Assembly (NCBI RefSeq): GCF_041381155.1
Contig: NC_091134.1
Coordinates: forward strand, 10,448,755-10,512,754
Length of the DNA stretch: 64,000 nt
From: Argopecten irradians
Taxonomy: Eukaryota; Mollusca; Bivalvia; Pectinida; Pectinidae
Reading direction: 5' to 3'
Positions within the stretch are counted from its first letter, which is position 1, and each line of letters opens with the position of its first letter. A program made the position numbers and the translations under genes. Positions 47,373-61,454 of the stretch are shown piece after piece. A model generated the notes under the pieces. It saw only the letters and a program-made list of their open reading frames with translations. It had not been told where the DNA came from and did not search any database.

Positions 47373-48945
47373 GTAAGTGGATATGTTTCACAAATGACAA
47401 GTTAAATAAAATGAAAATGTCCATTTCCCTTGTCATAAAATATTTTGCAGTAAAAAGAGTTAAAAACATACCCTGAATATATTGCGTTGTAATTCAATTT
47501 ATAAATTGTTTGAAAGGAAATCAGTTTGTACGGTTCGTTTATCATCTTAACTTTTTACAAAGTTTTAAAGTGTTAAAATGACAAACTTTAAATCATACAC
47601 ATCTTACATTCGAATAGATTGACTGCCATATCTATCCTATTCATTAGAAAAATTTACTTGTTTCTCTCCACTGCCCTTTCTGGATTTGTTGATGCTTGGC
47701 ACATTACGATATTTTTGTTCGTTCCTTATCTTGAAAGTTGAACGCATGTTATGTTTTTATTGTAAAATTTTAAGTATCGTTTAAGCCTTGCATGTGCATT
47801 TCAGCATAAGGCATAACTATTAATTAGAACAAAGGTCATGTTTACCTCTCCATAAACCGTAAAGATACGTTGACGACACTTTTTTCAATAATATTTTTAT
47901 GCAACTCTGTACTACTGTATACTACAAATTTGATTATCATCAAATGTAACACATAGACTTGAATACTAAATACATATAGATAGATGAATGTTAACCCCAA
48001 AAGCCACATAAAATATCTGGTAATACAAAAACTAAAACTTTAACGTAAGCAGACAATTTTTACGATAACGTTTACTGCTTAACAAACACAGTAAAACACG
48101 ATTATATCGAACCAACAATCACTTCGCCATAAACATATTTCGTTATATACGTATTACAGTAAACTTGATCGGAAAAGACAAATAAAATGTTATAATCATG
48201 AATTAGTTGTAAGCGTGTTCGTTACAAACGTTTTTTTTACTCTCTAACCAAATGTTATTATAACCTATGATACCTTCACGCATTGCAAGTCTTGTATGTT
48301 GTTAGAATACGGCTTATCCTTTGCAGTATCTGTGATACTGAATAAAACTTTTTTTCTTCGTCAGTCCTTTGAAAAGCCTTTTAGATTAAAGAACATTGCT
48401 GTAATTCAACGTTAAAATTGTTCTTCCTGCAGCCTTTTATGTCAACAGCATTGCTCGCTATAAGTTATTTTTTATTATTTTTATTTTTATTTTTTGACCA
48501 TTTCAACTGAGTGAAAATCAAACGTATTTTTGTAATGAAATCATTCTTCAAGTTAAAATTGGTTATGACCGGTAAAGTATTTAAACACTATAATAAACTA
48601 AAGGGATATGACTTAAATGATGTAGTTTTAGTCGTTTGAAACAAAAGCGATAATAAAAAATGTAGTAGAGAATTCAAAACACCAGTATAGATCAATAGTA
48701 AGTCTCGTGTTGTGTTGACGACTACTTTTACCTCGACGATAGGAGTGTCCATGTTGATAATTAAAGGAAGTCAAGCCAAATGTGCCCATCACGGTACTAG
48801 CGTTGCAAGAATCCAAGCACTAAGTGACACTAAGAAGAATAACAATATTTTGTGTGCCGATTATCATTACATCTTTGTACACCAATATACATACTGAAAT
48901 TAATACACGCAAATTAGTGTGCGAGTTTGGGGAGTCCTGGGAGTA
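47373..48945. other. GPCR intron, part before the 33-bp array
   Basis: AT-rich intron with no exon-like open frame. Frames near 48.6-48.9 kb have no domain. Confidence 0.5.
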
Positions 48946-48949
48946 TCCA

Positions 48950-51900
48950 GCACTAGTACCGAAATAAGTGTACATAACAGTACCAGCTAGATCACAGAAT
49001 AGTCTCTAACTTTAAACGAGTACCAGTAGTACAGAAATAAGTGTACTAACTGCTACCAGTAGCCCTAAAATACAATGCAACACCCTGCACTAAGTGTAAT
49101 AAACAGTACAGTAGTACAGAAATAGTTGTACCGTAACCCGTACCGCAGTAGTACAGAAATAAGGTGCTACTTAAAGTATCTAGTAGTACAGCAAATAGTT
49201 GATTTTATAATAATCAGTCGACAGTATGTACAGATAGGTATACTTAACGAGTACCAGTAGCTACAAGTAACGATTTAGGTGTAATGAACTCGGCAGCTAG
49301 CAGAAATAGACGTACAGAAATAAGGTGTACTTGACAGTAACGTTGTTCAGAAATTAAGGAGGCATGACCAGTACCAGTGAGTAGAGCAGACTAAAGTTGT
49401 ACTGTTAACGATGATCCGGGGAGTAACATGAAATACAGTACTTAACCAGTACTTCCAGTATTTACAGTGTACTTAACAGTAACAGTAGTACAGAAATAAG
49501 TGTACTTAACAGTACCAGTAGTACAGAAATAGGTGTACTTAACAGTACCAGTAGTACAGAAATAAGTGTACTTAACAGTACCAGTAGTACAGAAATAGTG
49601 TGTACATAACAGTACCAGTAGTACAGAAATAAGTGTACTTAACAGTACCAGTTAGTACAGAAATAGGTGTACTTAACAGTACCAGTAGTACAGAAATAAA
49701 GTGTACTTAACAGTACCAGTAGTACAGAAATAGGTGTACATAACAGTACCAGTAGGGTACAGAAATAAGTGGTACTAACAGTACCAGTAGTACAGAAATA
49801 AGTGTACTTAACAGTACCAGTATACAGTAGTACATACAGTACCAAAATAAGTGTACATAACAGTACCAGTAGTACAGAAATATAGTGTACTTAACAGTAC
49901 CAGTAGTACAGAAATAGGTGTACGTTATACAGTACCAGTATACAGAAATAGGTGTACATAACAGTACCAGTAGTACAGAAATAGTGTACTTAACAGTACC
50001 AGTAGTACAGAAATAGGTGTACATAACAGTACCAGTATAGTACAGAAATAGGTGTACTTAACAGTACCAGTAGTACAGAAATAGGTGTACATTAACAGTA
50101 CCAGTAGTACAGAAATAAGTGTACTTTAACAGTACCAGTAGTACAGAAATAGGTGTACTTAACAGTACCAGTAGTACAGAAATAGGTGTACATAACAGTA
50201 ACCAGTAGTACAGAAATAGGTGTACTTAACAGTACCAGTAGTACAGAAATAAGTGTACATAACAGTACCAGTAGTACAGAAATAAGGTGTAACTTAACAG
50301 TACCAGTAGTACAGAAATAAGTGTAACTTAACAGTACCAGTACAGAAATATTACATAACAGTACCAGTAGTACAGAAATAAGTGTACTTAACAGTACCAG
50401 TAGTACAGAAATAAGTGTACTTAACAGTACCAGTAGTACAGAAATAGTGTATTACTTAACAGTACCAGTAGTACAGAAATAAGTGTACTTAACAGTACCA
50501 GTAGTACAGAAATAGGTGTACTTAACAGTACCAGTAGTACAGAAATAAGGTGTACATAACAGTACCAGTAGTACAGAAATAAGTGTACTTAACAGTACCA
50601 GTAGTACAGAAATAAGTGTACTTAACAGTACCAGTAGTACAGAAATAGGTGTACTTAACAGTACCAGTAGTACAGAAATAAGTGTACATAACAGTACCAG
50701 TAGTACAGAAATAGGTGTACTTAACAGTACCAGTAGTACAGAAATAAGTGTACTTAACAGTACCAGTAGTACAGAAATAGGTGTACTTAACAGTACCAGT
50801 AGTACAGAAATAGGTGTACTTAAACAGTACCAGTAGTACAGAAATAAGTGTACTCAACAGTACCAGTAGTACAGAAATAAGTGTACTTAACAGTACCAGT
50901 AGTACAGAAATAGGTGTACGTTATACAGAAATAACAGTACCAGTAGTACAGAAATAGGTGTACATAACAGTACCAGTAGTACAGAAATAGGTGTACTTAA
51001 CAGTACCAGTAGTACAGAAATAGGTGTACTTAACAGTACCAGTAGTACAGAAAATAGGTGTACTTAACAGTACCAGTAGTACAGAAATAGGTGTACTTAA
51101 CAGTACCAGTAGTTACAGAAATAGGTGTACTTAACAGTACCAGTAGTACAGAAATAGGTGTACTTAACAGTACCAGTAGTGTACAGAAATAAGTGTACTT
51201 AACAGTACCAGTAGTACAGAAATAAGTGTACATAACAGTACCAGTAGTACAGAAATAAGTGTACTTAACAGTACCAGTAGTACAGAAATAAGTGTACATA
51301 ACAGTACCAGTAGTACAGAAATAAGTGTACTTAACAGTACCAGTAGTACAGAAATAGGTGTACTTAACAGTACCAGTAGTACAGAAATAAGTGTACTTAA
51401 CAGTACCAGTAGTACAGAAATAAGTGTACTTAACAGTACCAGTAGTACAGAAATAAGTGTACATAACAGTACCAGTAGTACAGAAATAGGTGTACTTAAC
51501 AGTACCAGTAGTACAGAAATAAGTGTACTTAACAGTACCAGTAGTACAGAAATAAGTGTACTTAACAGTACCAGTAGTACAGAAATAGGTGTACTTAACA
51601 GTACCAGTAGTACAGAAATAAGTGTACTTAACAGTACCAGTAGTACAGAAATAAGTGTACTTAACAGTACCAGTAGTACAGTGTACATAACAGTACCAGT
51701 AGTACAGAAATAAGTGTACTTAACAGTACCAGTACAGAAATAAGTGTACTTAACAGTACCAGTAGTACAGAAATAAGTGTACATAACAGTACCAGTAGTA
51801 CAGAAAGTAGTAGTAAGAAATAAGTGTACTTAACAGTACCAGTAGTACAGAAATAAGTGTACTTAACAGTACCAGTAGTACAGAAATAAGTGTACATAAC

Positions 51901-54900
51901 AGTACCAGTAGTACAGAAATAAGGTGTACTTAACAGTACCAGTAGTACAGAAATAGTGTACTAACATACCAGTAGTACAGAAATAGTGTACTTAACAGTA
52001 CCAGTAGTACAGAAATAAGTGTACTAATTAACAGTATACAGTACCAGTAGTACAGAAATAAGTGTACTTAACAGTACCAGTAGTACAGAAATAAGTGTAC
52101 TTAACAGTACCAGTAGTACAGAAATAAGTGTACATAACAGTACCAGTAGTACAGAAATAAGTGTACATAACAGTACCAGTATACAGAAATAGGTGTACTT
52201 AACAGTACCAGTAGTACAGAAATAGGTGTACTTAACAGTACCAGTAGTACAGAAATAAGTGTACTTAACAGTACCAGTAGTACAGAAATAAGTGTACTTA
52301 ACAGTACCAGTAGTACAGAAATAGGTGTACATAACAGTACCAGTAGTACAGAAATAGGTGTACTTAACAGTACCAGTAGTACAGAAATAAGTGTACATAA
52401 CAGTACCAGTAGTACAGAAATAGGTGTACTTAACAGTACCAGTAGTACAGAAATAAGTGTACATAACAGTACCAGTAGTACAGAAATAAGTGTACTTAAC
52501 AGTACCAGTAGTACAGAAATAAGTGTACATAACAGTACCAGTAGTACAGAAATAAGTGTACTTAACAGTACCAGTAGTACAGAAATAAGTGTACTTAACA
52601 GTACCAGTAGTACAGAAATAAGTGTACATAACAGTACCAGTAGTACAGAAATAAGTGTACTTAACAGTACCAGTAGTACAGAAATAAGTGTACATAACAG
52701 TACCAGTAGTACAGAAATAAGTGTACTTAACAGTACCAGTAGTACAGAAATAGGTGTACTTAACAGTACCAGTAGTACAGAAATAAGTGTACTTAACAGT
52801 ACCAGTAGTACAGAAATAAGTGTACTTAACAGTACCAGTAAGTACAGAAATAAGTGTACTTAAACAGTACCAGTAGTACAGAAATAAGTGTACTTAACAG
52901 TACCAGTAGTACAGAAATAGGTGTACTAACAGTACCAGTAGTACAGAAATAGGTGTACTTAACAGTACCAGTAGTACAGAAATAAGTGTACTTAACAGTA
53001 CCAGTAGTACAGAAATAAGTGTACTTAACAGTACCAGTAGTACAGAAATAAGTGTACTTAACAGTACCAGTAGTACAGAAATAGGTGTACTTAACAGTAC
53101 CAGTAGTACAGAAATAGTGTACTTAACAGTACCAGTAGTACAGAAATAAGTGTACATAACAGTACCAGTAGTACAGAAATAGGTGTACTAACAGTACAGT
53201 AGTACAGAAATAGTGTACTTAACAGTACCAGTAGTACAGAAATAGGTGTACTTAACAGTACCAGTAGTACAGAAATAAGTGTACTTAACAGTACCAGTAG
53301 TACAGAAATAGGTGTACTTAACAGTACCAGTAGTACAGAAATAAGTGTACTTAACAGTACCAGTAGTACAGAAATAGGTGTACATAACAGTACCAGTAGT
53401 ACAGAAATAAGTGTACTTAACAGTACCAGTAGTACAGAAATAAGGTGTACATAACAGTACCAGTAGTACAGAAATAAGTGTACTTAACAGTACCAGTAGT
53501 ACAGAAATAAGTGTACTTAACAGTACCAGTAGTACAGAAATAAGTGTGTACATAACAGTACCAGTAGTACAGAAATAAGTGTACATAACAGTACCAGTAG
53601 TACAGAAATAAGTGTACTTAACAGTACCAGTAGTACAGAAATAAGTGTACTTAACAGTACCAGTAGTACAGAAATAAGTGTACTTAACAGTACCAGTAGT
53701 ACAGAAATAAGTGTACTTAACAGTACCAGTAGTACAGAAATAGGTGTACATAACAGTACCAGTAGTACAGAAATAGGTGTACTCAACAGTACCAGTAGTA
53801 CAGAAATAGGTGTACTAACAGTACCAGTAGTACAGAAATAGGTGTACTTAACAGTACCAGTAGTACAGAAATAGTGTACATAACAGTACCAGTAGTACAG
53901 AAATAAGTGTACTTAACAGTACCAGTAGTACAGAAATAGGTGTACTTAACAGTACCAGTAGTACAGAAATAGGTGTACTTAACAGTACCATTAGTACAGA
54001 AATAAGGTGTACTTAACAGTACCATAGTACAGAAAAGGTGTACTAACAGTACCATAGTACAGAAAATAGGTGTACATAACAGTACCAGTAGTACAGAAAT
54101 AAGTGTACTTAACAGTACCAGTAGTACAGAAATAAGTGTACTTAACAGTACCAGTAGTACAGAAATAGGTGTACATAACAGTACCAGTAGTACAGAAATA
54201 AGTGTACTTAACAGTACCAGTAGTACAGAAATAAGTGTACTTAACAGTACCAGTAGTACAGAAATAAGTGTACTTAACAGTACCAGTAGTACAGAAATAA
54301 GTGTACTTAACAGTACCAGTAGTACAGAAATAAGTGTACTTAACAGTACCAGTAGTACAGAAATAAGTGTACTTAACAGTACCAGTAGTACAGAAATAAG
54401 TGTACTTAACAGTACCAGTAGTACAGAAATAAGTGTACTTAACAGTACCAGTAGTACAGAAATAACAAACAGTACCAGTAGTACAGAAATAAGTGTACTT
54501 AACAGTACCAGTAGTACAAAAATAAGTGTAACAGTACCATAGTACAGTAAGTGTACTTAACAGTCCAGTAGTACAGAAATAAGTGTACTTAACAGTACCA
54601 GTAGTACAGAAATAAGTGTACTTAACAGTACCAGTAGTACAGAAATAAGTGTACTTAACAGTACCAGTAGTACAGAAATAAGTGTACATAACAGTACCAG
54701 TAGTACAGAAATAAGTGTACTTAACAGTACCAGTAGTACAGAAATAAGTGTACTTAACAGTACCAGTAGTACAGAAATAAGTGTACTTAACAGTACCAGT
54801 AGTACAGAAATAAGTGTACTTAACAGTACCAGTAGTACAAGAAATAAGTGTACTTAACAGTAAATACCAGTAGTACAGAAATAAGTGTACTTAACAGTAC

Positions 54901-57900
54901 CAGTAGTACAGAAATAAGTACTTAACAGTACAGAAATAAGTGTACTTAACAGTACCAGTAGTACAGAAATAAGTGTACTAAAGTACAGTGTACAGAAATA
55001 AACTTAACAGTACAGTAGTACAGAAATAAGTGTACTTAACAGTACCAGTAGTACAGAAATAAGTGTACTTAACAGTACCTAAGTAGTACAGAAATAAGTG
55101 TACTTAACAGTACCAGTAGTACAGAAATAGGTGTACTTAACAGTACCAGTAGTACAGAAATAAGTGTACTTAACAGTACCAGTAGTACAGAAATAAGTGT
55201 ACTTAACAGTACCAGTAGTACAGAAATAAGTGTACTTAACAGTACCAGTAGTACAGAAATAAGTGTACTTAACAGTACCAGTAGTACAGAAATAAGTGTA
55301 CTTAACAGTAACAGTACAGTACAGAAATAAGTGTACTTAACAGTACCAGTAGTACAGAAATAGGTGTACTTAACAGTACCAGTAGTACAGAAATAAGTGT
55401 ACTTAACAGTACCAGTAGTACAGAAATAAGTGTACTTAACAGTACCAGTAGTACAGAAATAAGTGTACTTAACAGTACCAGTAGTACAGAAATAGGTGTA
55501 CTTAACAGTACCAGTAGTACAGAAATAAGTGTACTTAACAGTACCAGTATTACAGAAATAAGTGTACTTAACAGTACCAGTATTACAGAAATAAGTGTAC
55601 TTAACAGTACCAGTATTACAGAAATAAGTGTACTTAACAGTACCAGTAGTACAGAAATAAGTGTACTTAACAGTACCAGTAGTACAGAAATAAGTGTACT
55701 TAACAGTACCAGTAGTACAGAAATAAGTGTACTTAACAGTACCAGTAGTACAGAAATAAGTGTACTTAACAGTACCAGTAGTACAGAAATAAGTGTACTT
55801 AACAGTACCAGTAGTACAGAAATAAGTGTACATAACAGTACCAGTAGTACAGAAATAAGTGTACATAACAGTACCAGTAGTACAGAAATAAGTGTACTTA
55901 ACAGTACCAGTAGTACAGAAATAAGTGTACTTAACAGTACCAGTAGTACAGAAATAAGTGTACTTACAGTACAGTAGTACAGAAATAAGTGTACTTAACA
56001 GTAGTAGTACAGAAATAAGTGTACATAACAGTACCAGTAGTACAGAAATAAGTGTACTTAACAGTACCAGTAGTACAGAAATAGGTGTACTTAACAGTAA
56101 CATGTATAAAGTACAGTAGTACAGAAATAAGTGTACTTAACAGTACCAGTAGTACAGAAATAAGTGTACATAACAGTACCAGTAGTACAGAAATAAGTGT
56201 ACTTAACAGTAACCAGTAGTACAGAAATAAGTGTACTTAACAGTACCAGTAGTACAGAAATAAGTGTACTTAACAGTACCAGTAGTACAGAAATAAGTGT
56301 ACTTAACAGTACCAGTAGTACAGAAATAAGTGTACTTAACAGTACCAGTAGTACAGAAATAAGTGTACTTAACAGTACCAGTAGTACAGAAATAAGTGTA
56401 CTTAACAGTACCAGTAGTACAGAAATAAGTGTACTTAACAGTACCAGTAGTACAGAAATAGGTGTACTTAACAGTACCAGTAGTACAGAAATAGGTGTAC
56501 TTAACAGTACCAGTAGTACAGAAATAGGTGTACTTAACAGTACCAGTAGTACAGAAATAGGTGTACTTAACAGTACCAGTAGTACAGTGTACTTAACAGT
56601 ACCAGTAGTACAGAAATAGGTGTACTTAACAGTACCAGTAGTACAGAAATAGGTGTACTCAACAGTACCAGTAGTACAGAAATAGGTGTACTTAACAGTA
56701 CCAGTAGTACAGAAATAGGTGTACTTAACAGTACCAGTAGTACAGAAATAAGTGTACTTAACAGTACCAGTAGTACAGAAATAGGTGTACTTAACAGTAC
56801 CAGTAGTACAGAAATAAGTGTACTTAACAGTACCAGTAGTACAGAAATAAGTGTACTTAACAGTACCAGTAGTACAGAAATAAGTGTACTTAACAGTACC
56901 AGTAGTACAGAAATAAGTGTACTTAACAGTACCAGTAGTACAGAAATAAGTGTACTTAACAGTACCAGTAGTACAGAAATAAGTGTACTTAACAGTACCA
57001 GTAGTACAGAAATAAGTGTACTTAACAGTACCAGTGTACAGAAATAAGTGTACTTAACAGTACCAGTAGTACAGAAATAGGTGTACTTAACAGTACCAGT
57101 AGTACAGAAATAGTGTACTTAACATACCAGTAGTACAGAAATAGTGTACATAACAGTACCAGTAGTACAGAAATAGGTGTACTTAACAGTACCAGTAGTA
57201 CAGAAATAGTGTACTTAACAGTACCAGTAGTACAGAAATAAGTGTACTTAACAGTACCAGTAGTACAGAAATAGGTGTACTCAACAGTACCAGTAGTACA
57301 GAAATAAGTGTACTTAACAGTACCAGTCGTACAGAAATAAGTGTACTTTTAAACGTACCAGCATTACAGACATAAGTGTACTTAACAGTACCAGTAGTAC
57401 AGAAATAGGTATACTTAACAGTACCAGTAGTACAGAAATAAGTGTACATAACAGTACCAGTAGTACAGAAATAGGTGTACTTAACAGTACCAGTAGTACA
57501 GAAATAGTATACTTAACAGTACCAGTAGTACAGAAATAAGTGTACTTAACAGTACCAGTAGTACAGAAATAGGTGTACTTACGTACAGTACCAGTAGTAC
57601 AGAAATAGGTGTACTTAACAGTACCAGTAGTACAGAAATAAGTGTACTTAACAGTACCAGTAGTACAGAAATAGGTGTACTTAACAGTACCAGTAGTACA
57701 GAAATAGGTGTACTTAACAGTACCAGTAGTACAGAAATAGGTGTACTTAACAGTACCAGTAGTACAGAAATAGGTGTACTTAACAGTACCAGTAGTACAG
57801 AAATAGGTGTACTTAACAGTACCAGTAGTACAGAAATAGGTGTACTTAACAGTACCAGTAGTACAGAAATAGGTGTACTTAACAGTACCAGTAGTACAGA

Positions 57901-58030
57901 AATAAGTGTACTCAACAGTACCAGTAGTACAGAAGTAAGTGTACTTAACAGTACCAGTAGTACAGTAACAAGTGTACTTTTAAACGGCACCAGCATTACA
58001 GACATAAGTGTACTTAAAGCACTATCAGAA
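48950..58030. repeat. 33-bp minisatellite array, about 275 copies (9.1 kb)
   Basis: The unit is CAGTACCAGTAGTACAGAAA followed by TAAGTGTACTTAA (33 bases), head to tail. Variants: AAGTG or AGGTG, and CTTAAC or CATAAC. The first ~550 bases are highly irregular; 54.1-57.1 kb is the most uniform. Because 33 is a multiple of three and the unit lacks stops in several frames, long repetitive open frames appear on both strands (plus STSSTEISVLN; minus KYTYFCTTGTV and STLISVLLVLL). They change frame at every indel and are not credible genes. The array probably lies in the GPCR intron. Confidence 0.97.
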
Positions 58031-59430
58031 TTATAGGAATCGGTATATTTTGAGGTACCAACCATAATCCTGTGATGAATCCATTTATCAGTTATATATG
58101 TAGATTGAGTGAGAATGAGAGGGAAGGAGACCTTGATGATTCTCATTTTATTCACCCACAGTTATAATCTATATTGTTAATTTCCTATAATATTTTATCT
58201 TCATTTAATTATTACCGGCATCATCTATATTTCATTATAGATATTTACTAATGCGATAAAGAGCACTCTAGGCCAATTAACAATGACTACGAAGCTCGAT
58301 ATATCGATCTATTGCTTTTTAAGATTCTTGTATCTCAATGACATCAGATTTAACATTAGCGCTCTATGAATTGTCCTAACTAGTCGATACCCATCAAGGC
58401 CTATAGTAATTAGTTGCACTCTTACTACAACAGAAATCAATTACCACGGGTCGCTAGGTGTCTAGGGCGTCACTTCCGGCTACTGAATGTAAAGGGGAAT
58501 CTAATCCTGAAGGTCACTTTGTATCGTCGATAATTACCTGTTGAATGGACCAAATAGCATCCAACATCTGCACGTGAGAGCTATGAAGAGAAAAATCGTC
58601 AGTCAAATGTCTCACAGTGTATTGGCATTTGACTTTTTTCAGGATTATTTTGAAATACAAGATTTTTTCAATTATTAGGGGTATTTGTATTGCTATTATT
58701 GAGCAACGAGATTGTCATTATAAATATATATATACGCATAATATAATGAAGTACAAATCAATGCATCAATATTGCATACGATTTATATATACAATTTTGA
58801 ATTATTAGATTTCGCAATTACCAAAACCATTGACATCGACAAGAGAAATCTCCATAAGTATTGCTCATATAATATTGACCTTGTAAATTTGATATTGGTT
58901 TACAAAAGACTTTGAATTATGGTCATGAAATACAGAATTTCACACTTTATGCTACAAGTTTTAGCTGGTGCGTCCTTGGTCCATACCAATTTGTCCCTAA
59001 TTAAAAAATAGTAATTAGAAATGTGTACTTTTATCTGGGTAAACGTTATTTGGCTATATGTATGAATAAAAAGTTATGCAAACGTTCGCATTGAGAGCCC
59101 ATTGATGGTACAGTATTGTAAAAATAAACTTTCGATTTTTTTTTTCATAATTTACAATTAAAACCTAATGATAACTATTACAGAATACTTATTCGCGTCT
59201 AGACAATTTCTAATACAATAAGATTAATCCTGTTAATTGATATCAAATATAAAAGTGAGAAATTTCCTTCACAAAGTAGATACAGAATAATTGTATGCTG
59301 ATGATTAAAAGACAAAATTACATATCGGTACAAACGTGGTCCTACAATATTTTGAATAAGAAATCCCCAGCAAATTCAATTATGTAAATTATATATTTTT
59401 TTAAATGTCATCTTCGGTCAATGATAAACT
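58031..59430. other. No supported feature
   Basis: AT-rich sequence after the array, with a GAATGAGAGGGAAGGAGA purine stretch near 58112. Chance open frames only. Confidence 0.45.
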
Positions 59431-59694
59431 ATGTCGTTTTGTAGTCGTCCTGTTAGGTCAGGTGAACTAACAGCAAGCGGTGAAGGTGTTACTCCCAGGC
59501 AGGCATATGTTTGTGACAGCCGTACAATGATGGCTGCTGTGTTCTGTAAAATATGTTATGCAACTGTTAAAATTGATGAAATTCGTTCGCATCCAAAGAC
59601 ATCTAATATGGTCAATTGTCGGTATTTGATGGGATCAATTTTCGCCATTTGTCAGATACAAAATTGCATTTCTAATAGGCACAATGAGAATTGA
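59431..59694 (+). other. 87-codon open frame, possible decayed coding fragment
   Basis: The first two thirds have balanced composition (SGELTASGEGVTPRQAYVCD) and a C-x2-C then H arrangement (FCKICYATVKIDEIRSHPK) vaguely like transposon-type zinc fingers. There is no second histidine at a proper spacing, no splice context and no recognisable family. It could be a transposon relic or chance. Confidence 0.2.
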
Positions 59695-61454
59695 GTATAC
59701 GATATTCTAATACAACGCAATGATACAGTTATGATATTTTCTGATAAGGTTTCAGCTTCATCGAAATATCTTTCAACCTTAATCAAAGATAGTTTTTTTG
59801 TGATTTGCTGGTGTCCAATTGGCATTCATACTCCTATAATTGCGAGCGATCTAAATTATTTTTGTCCATTTTCATCTATGGGATAAACTCTCCGTTCGAA
59901 ATATCTATGTTAGAAAAAATGTTAGTCATAGGAAAATTTGGACTGCTCACCAAAGAGGACCCTTAAGCTGAACTCAAATATCCTCCTCTTAATAATGACG
60001 TAAAAATCAATGGCAGGTAATTCTATTGTATACATCAGTCAATAATCAGATGGTTGTGTTTGGTTTTCACTGATCAACAGCCTTTACAAGTGACATCTCA
60101 CAAGTTAACTAAACATGTCGTGTTAATGTCTAATTAACTTGTTTTTATCATCCGTTTCTTTCACTGCTCTGTACATGTTTTTGAAGTATTCTATCAAACA
60201 TCAGGGCATTTAAGTACGTGAAGGTGAAATTTAATGATTATCCTCTAATTATAACGACGGGACAGTTTGACAAAGAGACGATAATCATTTTCATTTGGAA
60301 CAAAATAGGCAATTTTCTTGTTTTGATGCCTTTCGAATTATCAGGTTTCATTATACAAATGCATAATTCAAAAGTGATGATATCGACGTAATATTAGCCA
60401 TGTGACAATATATATGCGCTAGTTGAACATTGCTTTGTAGAAATAGTCATCGCCAAAAATAAAGTGATATCATGTTTAGAAAGGATTACTCTTGTATAGG
60501 TCAGGATTCCCAACTTTATCAAGATAATGGCATTTATCTTAGCTAAATATATCAATGTGTAATATAATAAATAATCTGTTTGTGTGTTTTTAATTTGACG
60601 CAGAATTGAGGTTGTCTTATAAGAAAATTCAAAAATATGAAAATATCTAAATTAACGTTTGTGCTTTTATAAAGCCAAATATGGTTGGATAATAGTGAAA
60701 AAGGACATAAGACATACGTATTTGTTTCAATGCACGTGAGTCAATGAGTTATGCTACCTATCTTAAAATATACATATGCATTGCTCTGGATGTTTTGCGA
60801 TTCAAAATCTTAGAAACATCCGAACATGAACAATATAAACGCCAACAGCAAGTTGTATATTCCATTACCCGTTACACTGATCAAGACGGTTACATTCTCT
60901 TTTTTTCTCCTCAAGTATAAATTAAAGGGCAATAATAAGTATTTCATCAATCAATAGAAAATATTTATCACTTCAATTTGTCCAAACTTCACTAATAAAA
61001 TGTTTCGTGGCGTCGTTTTTTCTCGATAATTTCCGTATAAAACTGTGTTATCATTTAGTTGATATATCGGTTGGTATATTGGTTGAGAATGTAAGTGATG
61101 TTCCGTGATAAATTTAAATAGAACACAGAAGATACCTGCCACAGGGGCGACAGATCAAAATATATAATTACGGTGTTTATACAATCAAATTATCTTCACT
61201 GGAGTAATTTCGATTCAGGTTTAAAAAGATGGCATTTTATCTATAGTAATATTGTGAATACAACGCAGCCATCCATTTATCCCTAGAAGGGAAGGTTCTA
61301 AACCGATGTCTAAACACTTGAAAGCTGTCTGTTGTATCATATCTATGATTTATGATAGAGAATAAATCAAATGATTGAAAATTTACTGTTACAAACAACT
61401 AAGCATCATTCTAAGCAACAGTGGTGTGTTAGCAATAATCAATATCAGAAGATG

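Noticed and set aside
56197-56619. 140-codon plus-strand frame (STSSTEISVLN repeats) as a repeat protein
   Set aside because: Same array read on the other strand; it starts in a frame-breaking unit and has no upstream exon or signal peptide.
49639-57449. Long repetitive open frames on the minus strand (up to 344 codons) as genes
   Set aside because: They are reading frames through a 33-bp minisatellite; they switch frame at each indel, and three different frames are equally open.
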